Assembly (NCBI RefSeq): GCF_025244925.1
Contig: NZ_CP104275.1
Location: 1-64,000, forward strand
Direction of reading: 5' to 3'
Origin: Arthrobacter zhaoxinii
GTDB taxonomy: Bacteria > Actinomycetota > Actinomycetes > Actinomycetales > Micrococcaceae
Length of the DNA stretch: 64,000 bases
A model generated the notes under the pieces. That model did not search any database. It was not told the DNA's origin and saw only the letters and a list, made by a program, of their open reading frames with translations. Shown one piece after another: positions 39,037-47,284 of the stretch. A program made the position numbers and the translations under genes. Numbering within the stretch: the first letter of the stretch is position 1; every line of letters starts with the position of its first letter.

Positions 39037-39342
39037 CTAGGACCGGCTGCTGCCGCCGGCCTTGCTGTCCGCTGCCGCCGGGTCCTCCCCGCCGGTCACC
39101 TGCCGCAGCAGCGTGGCCGCACCGACGCTGCGGCGGAACCGGCTGTCCCCCCGGAAGGTTTCCCCGAGGGCCCAGAGAATCAGGCAGCCTTTGCTGAGGC
39201 TCTTCAAAAGTTCGGCGTTCCGCGGCGTCAGCGCCATCATCGACGCCGCGCCGAACACCCCCCAGCCGATGAGCGGCCCGTTGGGCACCTTAAAGATTGT
39301 CTGCCGGCCGAACTGATCCGTGAAGAAATTGCGAGATGCCAT
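39037..39342 (-). CDS. Small protein downstream of ku (unknown function)
   Basis: The 101-residue product starts MASRNFFTDQFGRQTIFKVPNG, has one possible membrane helix (about 23-43, LIGWGVFGAASMMAL) and an amphipathic middle, with a Ser/Gly-rich end. It begins 5 nt after the ku stop and so is in the same operon. No family is recognised. An association with end joining is suggested only by position. Confidence 0.6.
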   Translation of the reverse strand: MASRNFFTDQFGRQTIFKVPNGPLIGWGVFGAASMMALTPRNAELLKSLSKGCLILWALGETFRGDSRFRRSVGAATLLRQVTGGEDPAAADSKAGGSSRS

Positions 39343-39347
39343 GGTGT

Positions 39348-40277
39348 CTAGGCGCCTTTCCGGGTTTTAGCGGTGCTCTTTGAAGCCGCAGTCCTGGACT
39401 TGGCCGGGGCCTTCTTGGCGCCGTCGTCGTCCTCTTCGTCCTTGGACTTGGACTTGGACTTGGAATCCTTGGTTCCGGCCCCGGCCTTGGCTCCGCGGTT
39501 CTTCTCCACGCTGCGGCGCAGGGCCTCCATGAGGTCCAGGACCTTGCCGCCCTCATCCTCCTCGGATTCTGCACCGAAGGTTTCCTCCGTGTCGAGCGAA
39601 TCCCCCTGTTCAAGCTTCGCGTCGATGAGGGTTTTCAGCTGTTCCTGGTAGTCGTCGGTGAACTCGGAAGGGTCGAAGTCGCCGCTGAAGGAATCCACGA
39701 GGGCCGCAGACATTTCCAGCTCTTTGGCGGAGATCCGCACCTTTTCATCCAGCGAGGGGAAGCTGGCCTCCCGGACCTCGTCCTCCCACAGCAGCGTCTG
39801 CAGGGTCAGCACATCACCGCGTACCCGCAGTGCGCCCAGCCGGCTCTTCTGCCGGAGCGAGAACTGCACCACGGCCGTGCGGTCGGTGTCCTCAAGGGTG
39901 CGGCGCAGCAGGACGTAGGATTTTGTCGACTTGGAGTCCGGCTCAAGGTAGTACGTGCGGTCAAACAGGATGGGGTCCACCTGCTCGCTGGGCACGAATT
40001 CCACGACGTCGATTTCCCGGCTTTTCTCCACGGGCAGGGAGGCCAGATCCTCGTCGGTGAGGACGACTGTCTGTTCGCCGTCGTCGTAGGCCTTGGCAAT
40101 GTCCTTGTATTCCACCACCTCGCCGCAGATCTCGCAGCGGCGCTGGTAGCGGATGCGCCCGCCGTCCTTGCCGTGCACCTGGTGAAGGCTGACGTCGTGG
40201 TCCTCGGTGGCGGCATAGACCTTGACCGGCACGTTGACCAGCCCAAACGCAATGGCGCCTTTCCAGATCGCTCTCAT
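39348..40277 (-). CDS. ku: Non-homologous end joining protein Ku
   Basis: Ku binds DNA double-strand ends as a homodimer and recruits LigD, encoded at 47285-49936 on the other strand. The 309-residue protein starts MRAIWKGAIAFGLVNVPVK and has the core segments RCEICGEVVEYKDIAKAY, EFVPSEQVDPILFDRTYYLEPD and KSYVLLRRTL. The C-terminus is a long Lys/Ser/Asp-rich extension (about 250-309), as seen in Ku proteins with extra DNA-binding tails. It follows a hydrolase gene by 15 nt. Confidence 0.96.
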   Translation of the reverse strand: MRAIWKGAIAFGLVNVPVKVYAATEDHDVSLHQVHGKDGGRIRYQRRCEICGEVVEYKDIAKAYDDGEQTVVLTDEDLASLPVEKSREIDVVEFVPSEQVDPILFDRTYYLEPDSKSTKSYVLLRRTLEDTDRTAVVQFSLRQKSRLGALRVRGDVLTLQTLLWEDEVREASFPSLDEKVRISAKELEMSAALVDSFSGDFDPSEFTDDYQEQLKTLIDAKLEQGDSLDTEETFGAESEEDEGGKVLDLMEALRRSVEKNRGAKAGAGTKDSKSKSKSKDEEDDDGAKKAPAKSRTAASKSTAKTRKGA

Positions 40278-40292
40278 GTAGTCCAGTGAACA

Positions 40293-41243
40293 CTAACTTC
40301 CGGTTCCGTTGCCAGAGCCGGGTTTCCCTGCGCGTGCCTCCCGCAGATGGTCCCACAGCAGCCGGTACACCCTTGGATCGTCAAAATAGGCGGTGTGGGA
40401 TTCCGGAAAAGGTTCGCCGGAGTCCACCTCGCTGTCGGTCACGTTCACCTCCCGGCCCGCGAAAACACGTTCCGCGCAGAAGGAAAGCAGGTCACGCTCG
40501 TCCCAGAAGTTCAGCCAGGGGACGGCCGGACCCGTGCCGGCGCGGACCGGTCCCAGATAGGCAAGGGCGTCGAGGAGGTAAAACCACGGGGCGGGGGAGC
40601 CCACGGTCACCAGCAGATCCACCCTGGAACCAGCTGCATCGGGGGAACTGAGCAGGTCAACGGCTGCCACCGAGCCGAGGCTGTGGCCAAACAGCACCAC
40701 CGGAGCGTCCTGGTCCGTGCCGTGAAGGGTGTCGGCAATGCGGGCACGGGCTGCAGGACCGTGGCGCAGATAGAAGGCGATCTTGCCGAAAAAACCTCCG
40801 GCCGCGTCGGTCAGGCGGATCCGGTGCCGGATTCCCGTATCCGTGAGCACCCCCAGAACCAGGTCCTGCAGCGTTTCCCCCAGGAACGCGGCGTCCGGCC
40901 TGGCAGGCGGAGCACCGGCGGAGGCTGCCCGCTTCAGCGGATCCGCCGCACCCAGATCCATGCCGAAGAGCGCCAGCGCCAGGGAAGCATCGGATACCCC
41001 CGGCGGATCGTCGGCGACATACCGCGGGGGCAGAGCCGGGACAAAACTGACGTCATCGGGCGCGGCTGCTGCCCAGTCAACGGCCAGCACCCGGTAATCG
41101 GACAGCCCCGGCACCCCGGCAACCTGCTCCCGGATCTTGTCCGCGAGCCCGGGGTTGGGCCGGCCGGTTCCAGGCAGGAAAACCAGGGTTCCGGGCTTTT
41201 CGGGCGGTCCGAGGGGGACGGGCTCCACGGCTGCCTCCTTCAT
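40293..41243 (-). CDS. Alpha/beta-fold serine hydrolase (putative)
   Basis: The 316-residue protein has a lipase-like nucleophile elbow GHSLGS, with FWDERD and ESHTAYF as likely acid and histidine contributors, and no signal peptide. Its opening LVFLPGTGRPNPGLADKIREQV and long middle insert do not match a family I can name. It is 15 nt upstream of ku on the same strand, so co-transcription is likely. A repair role should not be assumed. Start ATG at 41243. Confidence 0.7.
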   Translation of the reverse strand: MKEAAVEPVPLGPPEKPGTLVFLPGTGRPNPGLADKIREQVAGVPGLSDYRVLAVDWAAAAPDDVSFVPALPPRYVADDPPGVSDASLALALFGMDLGAADPLKRAASAGAPPARPDAAFLGETLQDLVLGVLTDTGIRHRIRLTDAAGGFFGKIAFYLRHGPAARARIADTLHGTDQDAPVVLFGHSLGSVAAVDLLSSPDAAGSRVDLLVTVGSPAPWFYLLDALAYLGPVRAGTGPAVPWLNFWDERDLLSFCAERVFAGREVNVTDSEVDSGEPFPESHTAYFDDPRVYRLLWDHLREARAGKPGSGNGTGS

Positions 41244-41389
41244 TGCGGCGGCACCTTCACCGACCGTTGATGCAGTGGTTTAGGCGCAATAGGGACACTT
41301 TCACATGCCGCCGTTCCGGCCGCCAGCGAGGGGAGGGACGGACAGAGCCCCGCCGGCATGGAATCCGGCCCGGGACGCCGGCGCGGGTA

Positions 41390-42040
41390 TCAGCGGGGAA
41401 CGGCAGCGACGGGGCTAAAGACGCGGGTCTGCATAATCACGTCACCCGGCCCCTGCAGATCAACCACCAGGCCTTCCCCGCTCTTGATCGAGTTAAGGAT
41501 GCCTGCCGACTTGCGGGTCCTCATCTGGACGCTCGACTCCCAGCCGACAAGGTGGCCGGTGTCCAGGGTGAACCCCTCACCTGCTTTCAGGGAGATAACA
41601 TCCAAGGCACCATACGAGGAAACCAGTAGGTTCCCCTGGCCGTTGACCCTCAGGACAATCAATCCCGACCCCGAGAACATGCCGTTCAGTGAGGCATCCG
41701 GGCCCACATCAAGGTTTCCGTCATTCGCCAGCCAGGCTCCCTTCGTCAAGCGGAACCCCGTGGCGTTGTCCACACCGACGGAAACCACGTCTCCGACGCT
41801 GTTGGAAATCACATCGACCCACCCGCCATGGGCGGGGGCGGTGAACACGGTGGTGTGGAAGCTCTCCCCACCCATCATTTTTCCCAGGCCCTTCATAAAG
41901 CCGCCGTCAGCCTTTGCAGTAAGCGTCACTCCGAAGGAATGAGCCATCATTGCTCCCGGCTGCACTTTTATTGCCTCGTGCGGTGCAAGAAAGCAACGGG
42001 CTACGGCGTAGGCCGGGCTGTGACGGATGTCTACTTTCAC
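41390..42040 (-). CDS. AIM24 family protein (TIGR00266-like)
   Basis: The 216-residue protein has the beta-rich AIM24 pattern: VQPGAMMAHSFGV, GGFMKGLGKMMGGESFHTTVFTAPAHGGWV and GLVVDLQGPGDVIMQTR. The family occurs widely in bacteria and as mitochondrial AIM24; biochemical function is unknown. GTG start at 42040 after AGAGGT. Divergent from soxR, 162 bp apart. Confidence 0.87.
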   Translation of the reverse strand: MKVDIRHSPAYAVARCFLAPHEAIKVQPGAMMAHSFGVTLTAKADGGFMKGLGKMMGGESFHTTVFTAPAHGGWVDVISNSVGDVVSVGVDNATGFRLTKGAWLANDGNLDVGPDASLNGMFSGSGLIVLRVNGQGNLLVSSYGALDVISLKAGEGFTLDTGHLVGWESSVQMRTRKSAGILNSIKSGEGLVVDLQGPGDVIMQTRVFSPVAAVPR

Positions 42041-42202
42041 GATTACCTCTTAGATAGGGGATTTACTGGTCTGAGCTGCGAATATAACTGCCCGAACCCC
42101 AAGTGTCGGGTTCCGCGGACCGGCGCGCCCGCACAATTGCCTCCGGCAAGTCAGCCGGTGCAGCGGGCGGATAATGGGGTGCAGTCAAGGAAAGGCGCTG
42201 CC

Positions 42203-42661
42203 GTGGAAACGAATACACCCGGAGCCGGACCGGCACGCGCTGAACTGTCCGTGGGACAGGTGGCCGAGCGCAGCGGGGTCAGTGTCTCCGCCCTGCACTT
42301 CTACGAGCGGCAGGGACTGCTCTCCAGCCGCCGGACCCAGGGAAACCAGCGGCGCTATGACCGTTCGGTGCTTCGCCGGGTGGCGGTGATCCGCGCTGCG
42401 CAGCAGGCGGGCATCCCGCTGGCCGTGATCAACCGGGCCTTTGCAGAGCTTCCACCGGACGGAGTGCCGGACCAGGCTGACTGGCAGCGCCTTTCGGCAG
42501 CCTGGCAGCAGGAGCTCAATACCCGCATCCGGCACCTGCAGGCATTGCGTGACCGGCTGGGCGGGTGCATCGGCTGCGGCTGCCTCTCGCTGGCCCAGTG
42601 CCGTTTTGTGAATCCAGACGATTCGGGCACAGGTACCGGTGCCCGGGCGTTTGACCTCTGA
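42203..42661 (+). CDS. soxR: Redox-sensitive transcriptional activator SoxR
   Basis: SoxR is a MerR-family activator whose [2Fe-2S] cluster is oxidised by redox-cycling compounds or nitric oxide. The 152-residue protein has the MerR winged helix (VGQVAERSGVSVSALHFYERQGLL, about 17-40), a dimerisation helix, and the cluster ligands C122, C125, C127 and C133 in CIGCGCLS, with the same spacing as E. coli SoxR. The GTG at 42203 is chosen on family length and the AAGGAAAGG upstream; a much longer in-frame extension reaching back over the AIM24 gene is rejected. A SoxR box follows at 42673-42690. Confidence 0.95.
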   Translation: METNTPGAGPARAELSVGQVAERSGVSVSALHFYERQGLLSSRRTQGNQRRYDRSVLRRVAVIRAAQQAGIPLAVINRAFAELPPDGVPDQADWQRLSAAWQQELNTRIRHLQALRDRLGGCIGCGCLSLAQCRFVNPDDSGTGTGARAFDL

Positions 42662-42668
42662 AGGCGAT

Positions 42669-42699
42669 TTGACCTCAACTATGGTTGAGGTTCTAGCGT
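42669..42699 (+). promoter_or_regulatory. SoxR operator and promoter of the flavin reductase gene
   Basis: CCTCAACTATGGTTGAGG (42673-42690) is an 18-bp palindrome whose outer 6-bp arms equal the E. coli soxS box (CCTCAA and TTGAGG). It sits between TTGACC (-35, 42669-42674) and TAGCGT (-10, 42694-42699), separated by 19 bp, the overlong spacer typical of MerR-type promoters. It begins 8 bp after the soxR stop and points to the flavin reductase start at 42741. Confidence 0.9.
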
Positions 42700-42740
42700 T
42701 GAGGAATGCCCACCACGGGCTGGTCTGCGGAAGGACTCTG

Positions 42741-43292
42741 ATGACGCGGGATACGGCTCTGTGCGAGCGGAATGTAACGGATGCATTCAAGGACGCCTTT
42801 CGGGCACATCCGGCGGGCGTGGCCATCATTACGGCCGACGGCGGCAGCGGCCCGGTGGGGCTGACCGCCTCCTCGGTGTCTTCAGTATCAGCGGAACCGC
42901 CGATCCTGTCCTTTTCCCTGGCCTCGACCCATGGGACGGCCGGGGTGATTGCCGGCGCCGAGACCGTCGTCGTCCATCTGCTGGGTGCTGACAATGCAGC
43001 GCTGGCAGCACTTTTCGCCCGGCAGGGCGCGGACCGCTTCGGCTCCACGCCAACCCGTACGCTGCCCGGAGGCGAACCCCTCCTGGAGGAAGCTCCGGTG
43101 GCGCTGCGCTGCCGGATCGACGGCAGGATCCCCGTGGGCAGCTCCATCCTGATTGCTGCCACCGTGCTGGAGATCCTGCCCGGCGGCACGGACCAGGAAC
43201 CGCTGGTCTATCACAACCGGACCTATCACCGCCTGGGCGGGCACTCGGTGCTGGGCCAGGCCGGGCAGATTGCTTCCGGAAGCGGCCGATAG
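42741..43292 (+). CDS. Flavin reductase family protein (FMN-binding)
   Basis: The 183-residue protein has the flavin reductase-like fold: FRAHPAGVAIITADG, GLTASSVSSVSAEPPILSFSLA (flavin-binding), HLLGADNAALAALFA and DRFGSTP. It likely reduces FMN with NAD(P)H, or supplies reduced flavin to a monooxygenase. The ATG at 42741 follows GGAAGGAC and lies about 36 nt after the predicted SoxR-dependent start. Direct SoxR control resembles the Streptomyces SoxR regulon, which includes flavin-using enzymes; the link here is inferred from the operator. Confidence 0.9.
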   Translation: MTRDTALCERNVTDAFKDAFRAHPAGVAIITADGGSGPVGLTASSVSSVSAEPPILSFSLASTHGTAGVIAGAETVVVHLLGADNAALAALFARQGADRFGSTPTRTLPGGEPLLEEAPVALRCRIDGRIPVGSSILIAATVLEILPGGTDQEPLVYHNRTYHRLGGHSVLGQAGQIASGSGR

Positions 43293-43357
43293 CGGATAAT
43301 CGGGTTCAGGCCCGTCCGACGACCGTCGGCGGGAACAACCCACCGGAAGGCAGGGCG

Positions 43358-43576
43358 ATGGCAAAGAAAAAATTCAAGGACCTGAGCAGCGGACAGAAAA
43401 AGGGCTTCGGAGCCCTGGCCGGAGTCCAGTTCCTGCTCGCCGGCGCCGCGCTGCGGGATTTGAAGAAGCGGCCGAAGGACCAGATCCGCGGCAGCCGTGG
43501 TTGGTGGATGGCGGCGTGCGGCATCAACTTCGCCGGTCCCATCGCCTACTTCCTCTTCGGGCGCCGGTCCGCCTAA
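43358..43576 (+). CDS. PLDc N-terminal domain small membrane protein
   Basis: The 72-residue product has a basic start (MAKKKFKDLSSGQKKGFGAL), a first helix (about 18-32), the loop KRPKDQIRGSRGWW and a second helix ending GPIAYFLFGRR. This matches the PLDc_N family of two-helix proteins. Function unknown. The next gene starts 3 nt after its stop, so they form one unit. Confidence 0.82.
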   Translation: MAKKKFKDLSSGQKKGFGALAGVQFLLAGAALRDLKKRPKDQIRGSRGWWMAACGINFAGPIAYFLFGRRSA

Positions 43577-43578
43577 CC

Positions 43579-44244
43579 ATGGTGCGTTCGCGCAGCACCG
43601 GAACCAAACCGCCGGTCCTTGAGCCGGTCCGCCCGCAGGACCTGACCGACGGTGCCGGCGTTCCGGTGGGCAGCCACCAGGAAGCGGTGGCCTATAACGG
43701 AGAATCCTTCGCCGGTTTCGAGCTGCGCGGGGCAGTGTTCTCCGAATGCAGCCTCACCGGAGTGTCCCTGGACAACGCCGACCTCACCGCCGCCCGGTTT
43801 CTGGAATCAACTCTGGAAAACCTGTATGCCCCGGTGTTCCGGGCGGCACGAACCACCTTCCGGGACGTGGAGATTTCCAATCCGCGCCTGGGGTCCGCTG
43901 AGCTTTACGGCGGCAGCTGGAACTCTGTCCGGGTTGACGGCGGAAAGATCGATTTCCTCAACCTGCGCGGCTGCACGCTGACCAACGTGCTGTTCTCCGA
44001 CTGCATCATCGGGGAGCTGGACCTGGACGGTGCGCGGCTGAACCGGGTGGCATTCCGCGGTTGCCGCATTGACTCGCTGCTGCTGGGAAGCGGCGGCACG
44101 GCGGTGGATGCGGACCTGCGCGGGTCCGCGTTCCGCAGCATCACCGGACTTGCCGGCCTCAAGGGGTTCACCGTGGATGAAGAGCAGCTTATGCTGCTGG
44201 CTCCGCTGCTCGCGGACCAGCTGGGCCTGCGGGTGGAAGCCTAG
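43579..44244 (+). CDS. Pentapeptide repeat protein
   Basis: The 221-residue protein contains pentapeptide-type A(D/N)LXX repeats over about residues 45-200 (FELRGAVFSECSLTGVSLDNADLTAARF, LDGARLNRVAF, ADLRGSAFR), predicting a right-handed quadrilateral beta-helix. Some family members mimic DNA and protect gyrase (Qnr, MfpA); repeat sequence alone does not show that here. ATG at 43579, 3 nt after the PLDc_N gene. Its stop overlaps the L,D-transpeptidase gene end by 4 bp. Confidence 0.88.
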   Translation: MVRSRSTGTKPPVLEPVRPQDLTDGAGVPVGSHQEAVAYNGESFAGFELRGAVFSECSLTGVSLDNADLTAARFLESTLENLYAPVFRAARTTFRDVEISNPRLGSAELYGGSWNSVRVDGGKIDFLNLRGCTLTNVLFSDCIIGELDLDGARLNRVAFRGCRIDSLLLGSGGTAVDADLRGSAFRSITGLAGLKGFTVDEEQLMLLAPLLADQLGLRVEA

Positions 44245-45470
44245 GGCTGTCCCGCGTACTGGTCCCAGGGGATGTTCCAGTCGCCGTAGCCGTCACCGAT
44301 GGGCACCGGACCGGCTTCGGTGTTCAGCACCTGCACCACGTCGCCGGCGTCGAAGTTGTCGTAGAAGTACTTGGCGCCCTCGGCCGACATCCCCACGCAG
44401 CCGTGCGAAACATTGATCCGGCCCAGGGCTCCCACGGCGCCGTCGAGGGCCTGGTGGACAAAGACACCGCTGTTGGTCAGGCGGCTGGCCCAGGACGCGT
44501 CGAACGGCTCGTAGTAGTCGGGGTCTCCGGGTGACAGGCCGATGCTTTCCGCACGGAAGGGCAGCTTCTCATGCTGGCTCACGACCACCTGGTAGCCGGA
44601 CGGCGAGGGCCAGGCGGGTTCGCCGAGGGTGACCGGGAAGGTGCGGACCAGCTGCCCGTCGAGGAACACCTGCATGGTCTTGGTGTTGTTATCCACCACG
44701 GCCAGGCGGGTGTTGTGCGTGTTGAAGGTGCGGGTTTCGTTGAAGTTGCCGATCATGCCGTTGCCGAAGTCCACACCGAACAGCTGCATGTCCACGGTGA
44801 CGGCGCTGTTGGGTGCCCAGAAGGCCTCCGGCCGGTAGCGGACTTTGTTGTCCGTGATCCAGTAGAACGCACCGGTCTGGCCCGAAGTGCTGGTGATCTT
44901 GATGGCCTGCTCCACCGCGTCCTTATTAAGCACGGGTTCACTGAAGGTGATGTCGATGGGCTGGCCGACGCCCACACTGGCGGCGTTCTGCGGGTACATA
45001 AAGGCATTGGCTTCATTTGCGGGAAGCACTGTTTCGAAGCCCTGCCTGCGGGTGGTCTCCTTGCCGGCGGAATCCGTAAGGACCACTTCGAAGCCGTACT
45101 TGGTGTTGAACGCCAGCGGAGCCTCGGCGGTCCACACGGCGCCGTCGGCGGACATCACGCCGGGAACAGGCTCGCCGCCGGCTTCCGGCTTCAGGGTCAC
45201 CTTCTTGATTTCCGCATTGGTGGCGGTGACGGAGGGCGTCTCGGCCGGGTTGACGCCCACGGCGCCGTCAGCGGGCGTGGTGGTGATGGACACCGGGGCG
45301 GCCTGCTTGGACGGCGCAGCCGACGACGATGAACCGGCGTTGGAGGAGGGACCGGCGCCGGGGGATGACCCCCCGGAGTTGTCCGGGGAGCAGGCGGTTC
45401 CGCCGCCCAGAACCAGCACGGTGGCTACTGCTGCGGCTATTGGCCACTTGCGGCTTTTTCTGTCCTGCAC
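44241..45470 (-). CDS. Lipoprotein L,D-transpeptidase (YkuD) with Ig-like domains
   Basis: L,D-transpeptidases form 3-3 cross-links in peptidoglycan. The 409-residue protein has a lipoprotein signal (VLVLGGGTAC, lipidated C27), a Ser/Pro linker, two Ig-like domains (about 55-250) and a C-terminal YkuD domain with H356 and C358 in SHGCVGMS. This matches mycobacterial Ldt proteins. GTG start at 45470. The 147-bp gap upstream is AT-richer than average and may hold its promoter, but none is clear. Confidence 0.94.
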   Translation of the reverse strand: MQDRKSRKWPIAAAVATVLVLGGGTACSPDNSGGSSPGAGPSSNAGSSSSAAPSKQAAPVSITTTPADGAVGVNPAETPSVTATNAEIKKVTLKPEAGGEPVPGVMSADGAVWTAEAPLAFNTKYGFEVVLTDSAGKETTRRQGFETVLPANEANAFMYPQNAASVGVGQPIDITFSEPVLNKDAVEQAIKITSTSGQTGAFYWITDNKVRYRPEAFWAPNSAVTVDMQLFGVDFGNGMIGNFNETRTFNTHNTRLAVVDNNTKTMQVFLDGQLVRTFPVTLGEPAWPSPSGYQVVVSQHEKLPFRAESIGLSPGDPDYYEPFDASWASRLTNSGVFVHQALDGAVGALGRINVSHGCVGMSAEGAKYFYDNFDAGDVVQVLNTEAGPVPIGDGYGDWNIPWDQYAGQP

Positions 45471-45617
45471 AGCCAGGTCCCCTCAAAGTATCCGCCGGGA
45501 CCGTCAAGCAGACGGAGACCGGCACTATTACAGCTGAGCCGGCTGGTCCGGCGCCTATTATCCTACCGATGATATTAGCTTCCCGGGATATCCAGGACAC
45601 CGTTATGGAATTGTCGC

Positions 45618-47117
45618 CTAACCGGCCGTTGGCTCACTTGCCGGCGGGGTCAGCCGCGCCGCCTGCCGGATGATGTTTTTCGCCATGGAGGGAAAGATCA
45701 GGCCGTGGAAGGGGGCAATGAGCCACCAGTACAGCTTCCCGGCCAGCCCCTTCGGGAAGTAAACGGCCCGCTGCCGGTACAGGCTGCCGCCGTCCCCGTC
45801 CGGGTCCACGCGCATCTCCAGCCAGGCCTTGCCCGGGACCCGCATCTCCGCGCGCAGCCGGAGCAGGGTGCCGCGCTCCAGCAGTTCCACCCGCCACCAG
45901 TCCACCACGTCTCCGGTGAACAGGGTGGTGGGGTTGCGCCGGCCGCGGGTCAGGCCGGCTCCGCCCACGGTCTTATCCAGGACACCGCGGATGGCCCACG
46001 CCATGGGCAGCGAATACCAGCCGTTGCGGCCGCCCACCCCCTCGATGACCTGCCAGACCGCCGCCGGATCGACGGCCGCACGGCGCTGCCGGGAATCCAC
46101 ATAGACCGTCTGGCCGGCCCAGTCCGGGTCGCTGGGCAGCGGATCGGATGCCAGGTCGGCAGACGCGGAGGCATTGGCCCACGTGGTTTCCACCTCGCCG
46201 CGCTTTTCCTTGCCCAGCGCCCGCTTCACGGCGTCGTGGTAGTCGGTCAGCCCGCCGTCGGGCAGCGGCAGGTACCGGTCAATGTCGTGTTCCTTGGCGA
46301 CGGCGTCGTGCTGCAGGGACTCTACGAGCGGCAGCGCCATGGCACGCGGAATCGGCGTCACCAGGGCCACCCAGTGTCCGGCCAGCCGCGGGGCGGGCAG
46401 CGGCAGCGCATAAATGCGCCTGCGGGGCAGCCCGGCTTCCTCTGCGTACCCGTTCATGATCTCTGCGTAGGTGAGGACTTCCCGTGAGCCGATGTCGAAG
46501 GTCCGGTTCACCTCGGCGGGAATGTCCACGGCGCGCACGAGGTAATGCAGCACGTCGCGGACGGCAATCGGTTCGATCCGGCGCCGCACCCAGCTGGGTG
46601 CCGGCATGACGGGCAGTGTTTCGGTGAGGTGCCGGATCATTTCGAAGGACGCAGACCCGGACCCGATGACGACGCCGGCCTGGAACACCACCGCCGGCAC
46701 CTCGCCTTCGAGGAGGATGCGTCCCACCTCGGTCCGGGATTTCATGTGCGGTGACAGTTCGCCTTCGGGATGCAGGCCGCCGAGATACACGATCCGTTTC
46801 ACGCCCGCTTCCGCGGCGGCGTCGGCCACCAGATGGGCGATGGCGGACTCCTGGCTGCTGAACCCTTTGCCGGAGGCCATGGAGTGCACCAGGAAATACA
46901 GGGTGTCGATGCCGGTGAACGCCGCCGCGGCGGATTCCCGGTCCGAGAGGTCGCCCTGGACAATCTCGACGTCGGACGCCCACGGCACATCGGAAAGTTT
47001 TTCGGGGGACCGGGCCAGGACCCGGACCTGGTGGCCGTCCTCGAGGAGCAGCGGAACCAGCCGCCCGCCGATGTATCCGGTGGCACCGGTGACCAGGACC
47101 TGCTGGCGTTCTGTCAT
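45618..47117 (-). CDS. NAD(P)-binding epimerase-like protein with C-terminal DUF2867 domain
   Basis: The 499-residue protein joins an N-terminal atypical SDR domain (VTGATGYIGGRLVPLLLEDGH, residues about 7-290) to a C-terminal DUF2867 domain (about 335-480, with LFTGDVVDWWRVELLERGTLLRLRAEM). It is cytoplasmic or membrane-associated. The family is common in actinobacteria and of unknown substrate. The ATG at 47117 is preferred over an upstream in-frame start at 47132 because GTTGGGGAAATG precedes it. Confidence 0.88.
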   Translation of the reverse strand: MTERQQVLVTGATGYIGGRLVPLLLEDGHQVRVLARSPEKLSDVPWASDVEIVQGDLSDRESAAAAFTGIDTLYFLVHSMASGKGFSSQESAIAHLVADAAAEAGVKRIVYLGGLHPEGELSPHMKSRTEVGRILLEGEVPAVVFQAGVVIGSGSASFEMIRHLTETLPVMPAPSWVRRRIEPIAVRDVLHYLVRAVDIPAEVNRTFDIGSREVLTYAEIMNGYAEEAGLPRRRIYALPLPAPRLAGHWVALVTPIPRAMALPLVESLQHDAVAKEHDIDRYLPLPDGGLTDYHDAVKRALGKEKRGEVETTWANASASADLASDPLPSDPDWAGQTVYVDSRQRRAAVDPAAVWQVIEGVGGRNGWYSLPMAWAIRGVLDKTVGGAGLTRGRRNPTTLFTGDVVDWWRVELLERGTLLRLRAEMRVPGKAWLEMRVDPDGDGGSLYRQRAVYFPKGLAGKLYWWLIAPFHGLIFPSMAKNIIRQAARLTPPASEPTAG

Positions 47118-47284
47118 TTCCCCAACATACACACGCGCTGCCCCCGGTGGTCAGGGCCGCGGGACGCTGTGCGCGAAACGCCGCGAACCTCCGTGCCGTT
47201 TCCGGCAGCGTCATTCCGGAACGATTGATAAGCCCCCTGATGAAATGCTGGTATTTGTCCGGTATCCCGGTAAGACTAGGGGGC

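Noticed and set aside
40293..41243. Calling the hydrolase upstream of ku an end-joining factor
   Set aside because: It has a generic serine hydrolase elbow and the only link is operon position.
41828..42202. N-terminal extension of soxR
   Set aside because: The frame stays open upstream but reads antisense to AIM24; family length and ribosome site favour GTG at 42203.
43579..44244. Calling the pentapeptide protein a Qnr/MfpA gyrase protector
   Set aside because: Only the generic repeat is visible; nothing specific supports gyrase binding.
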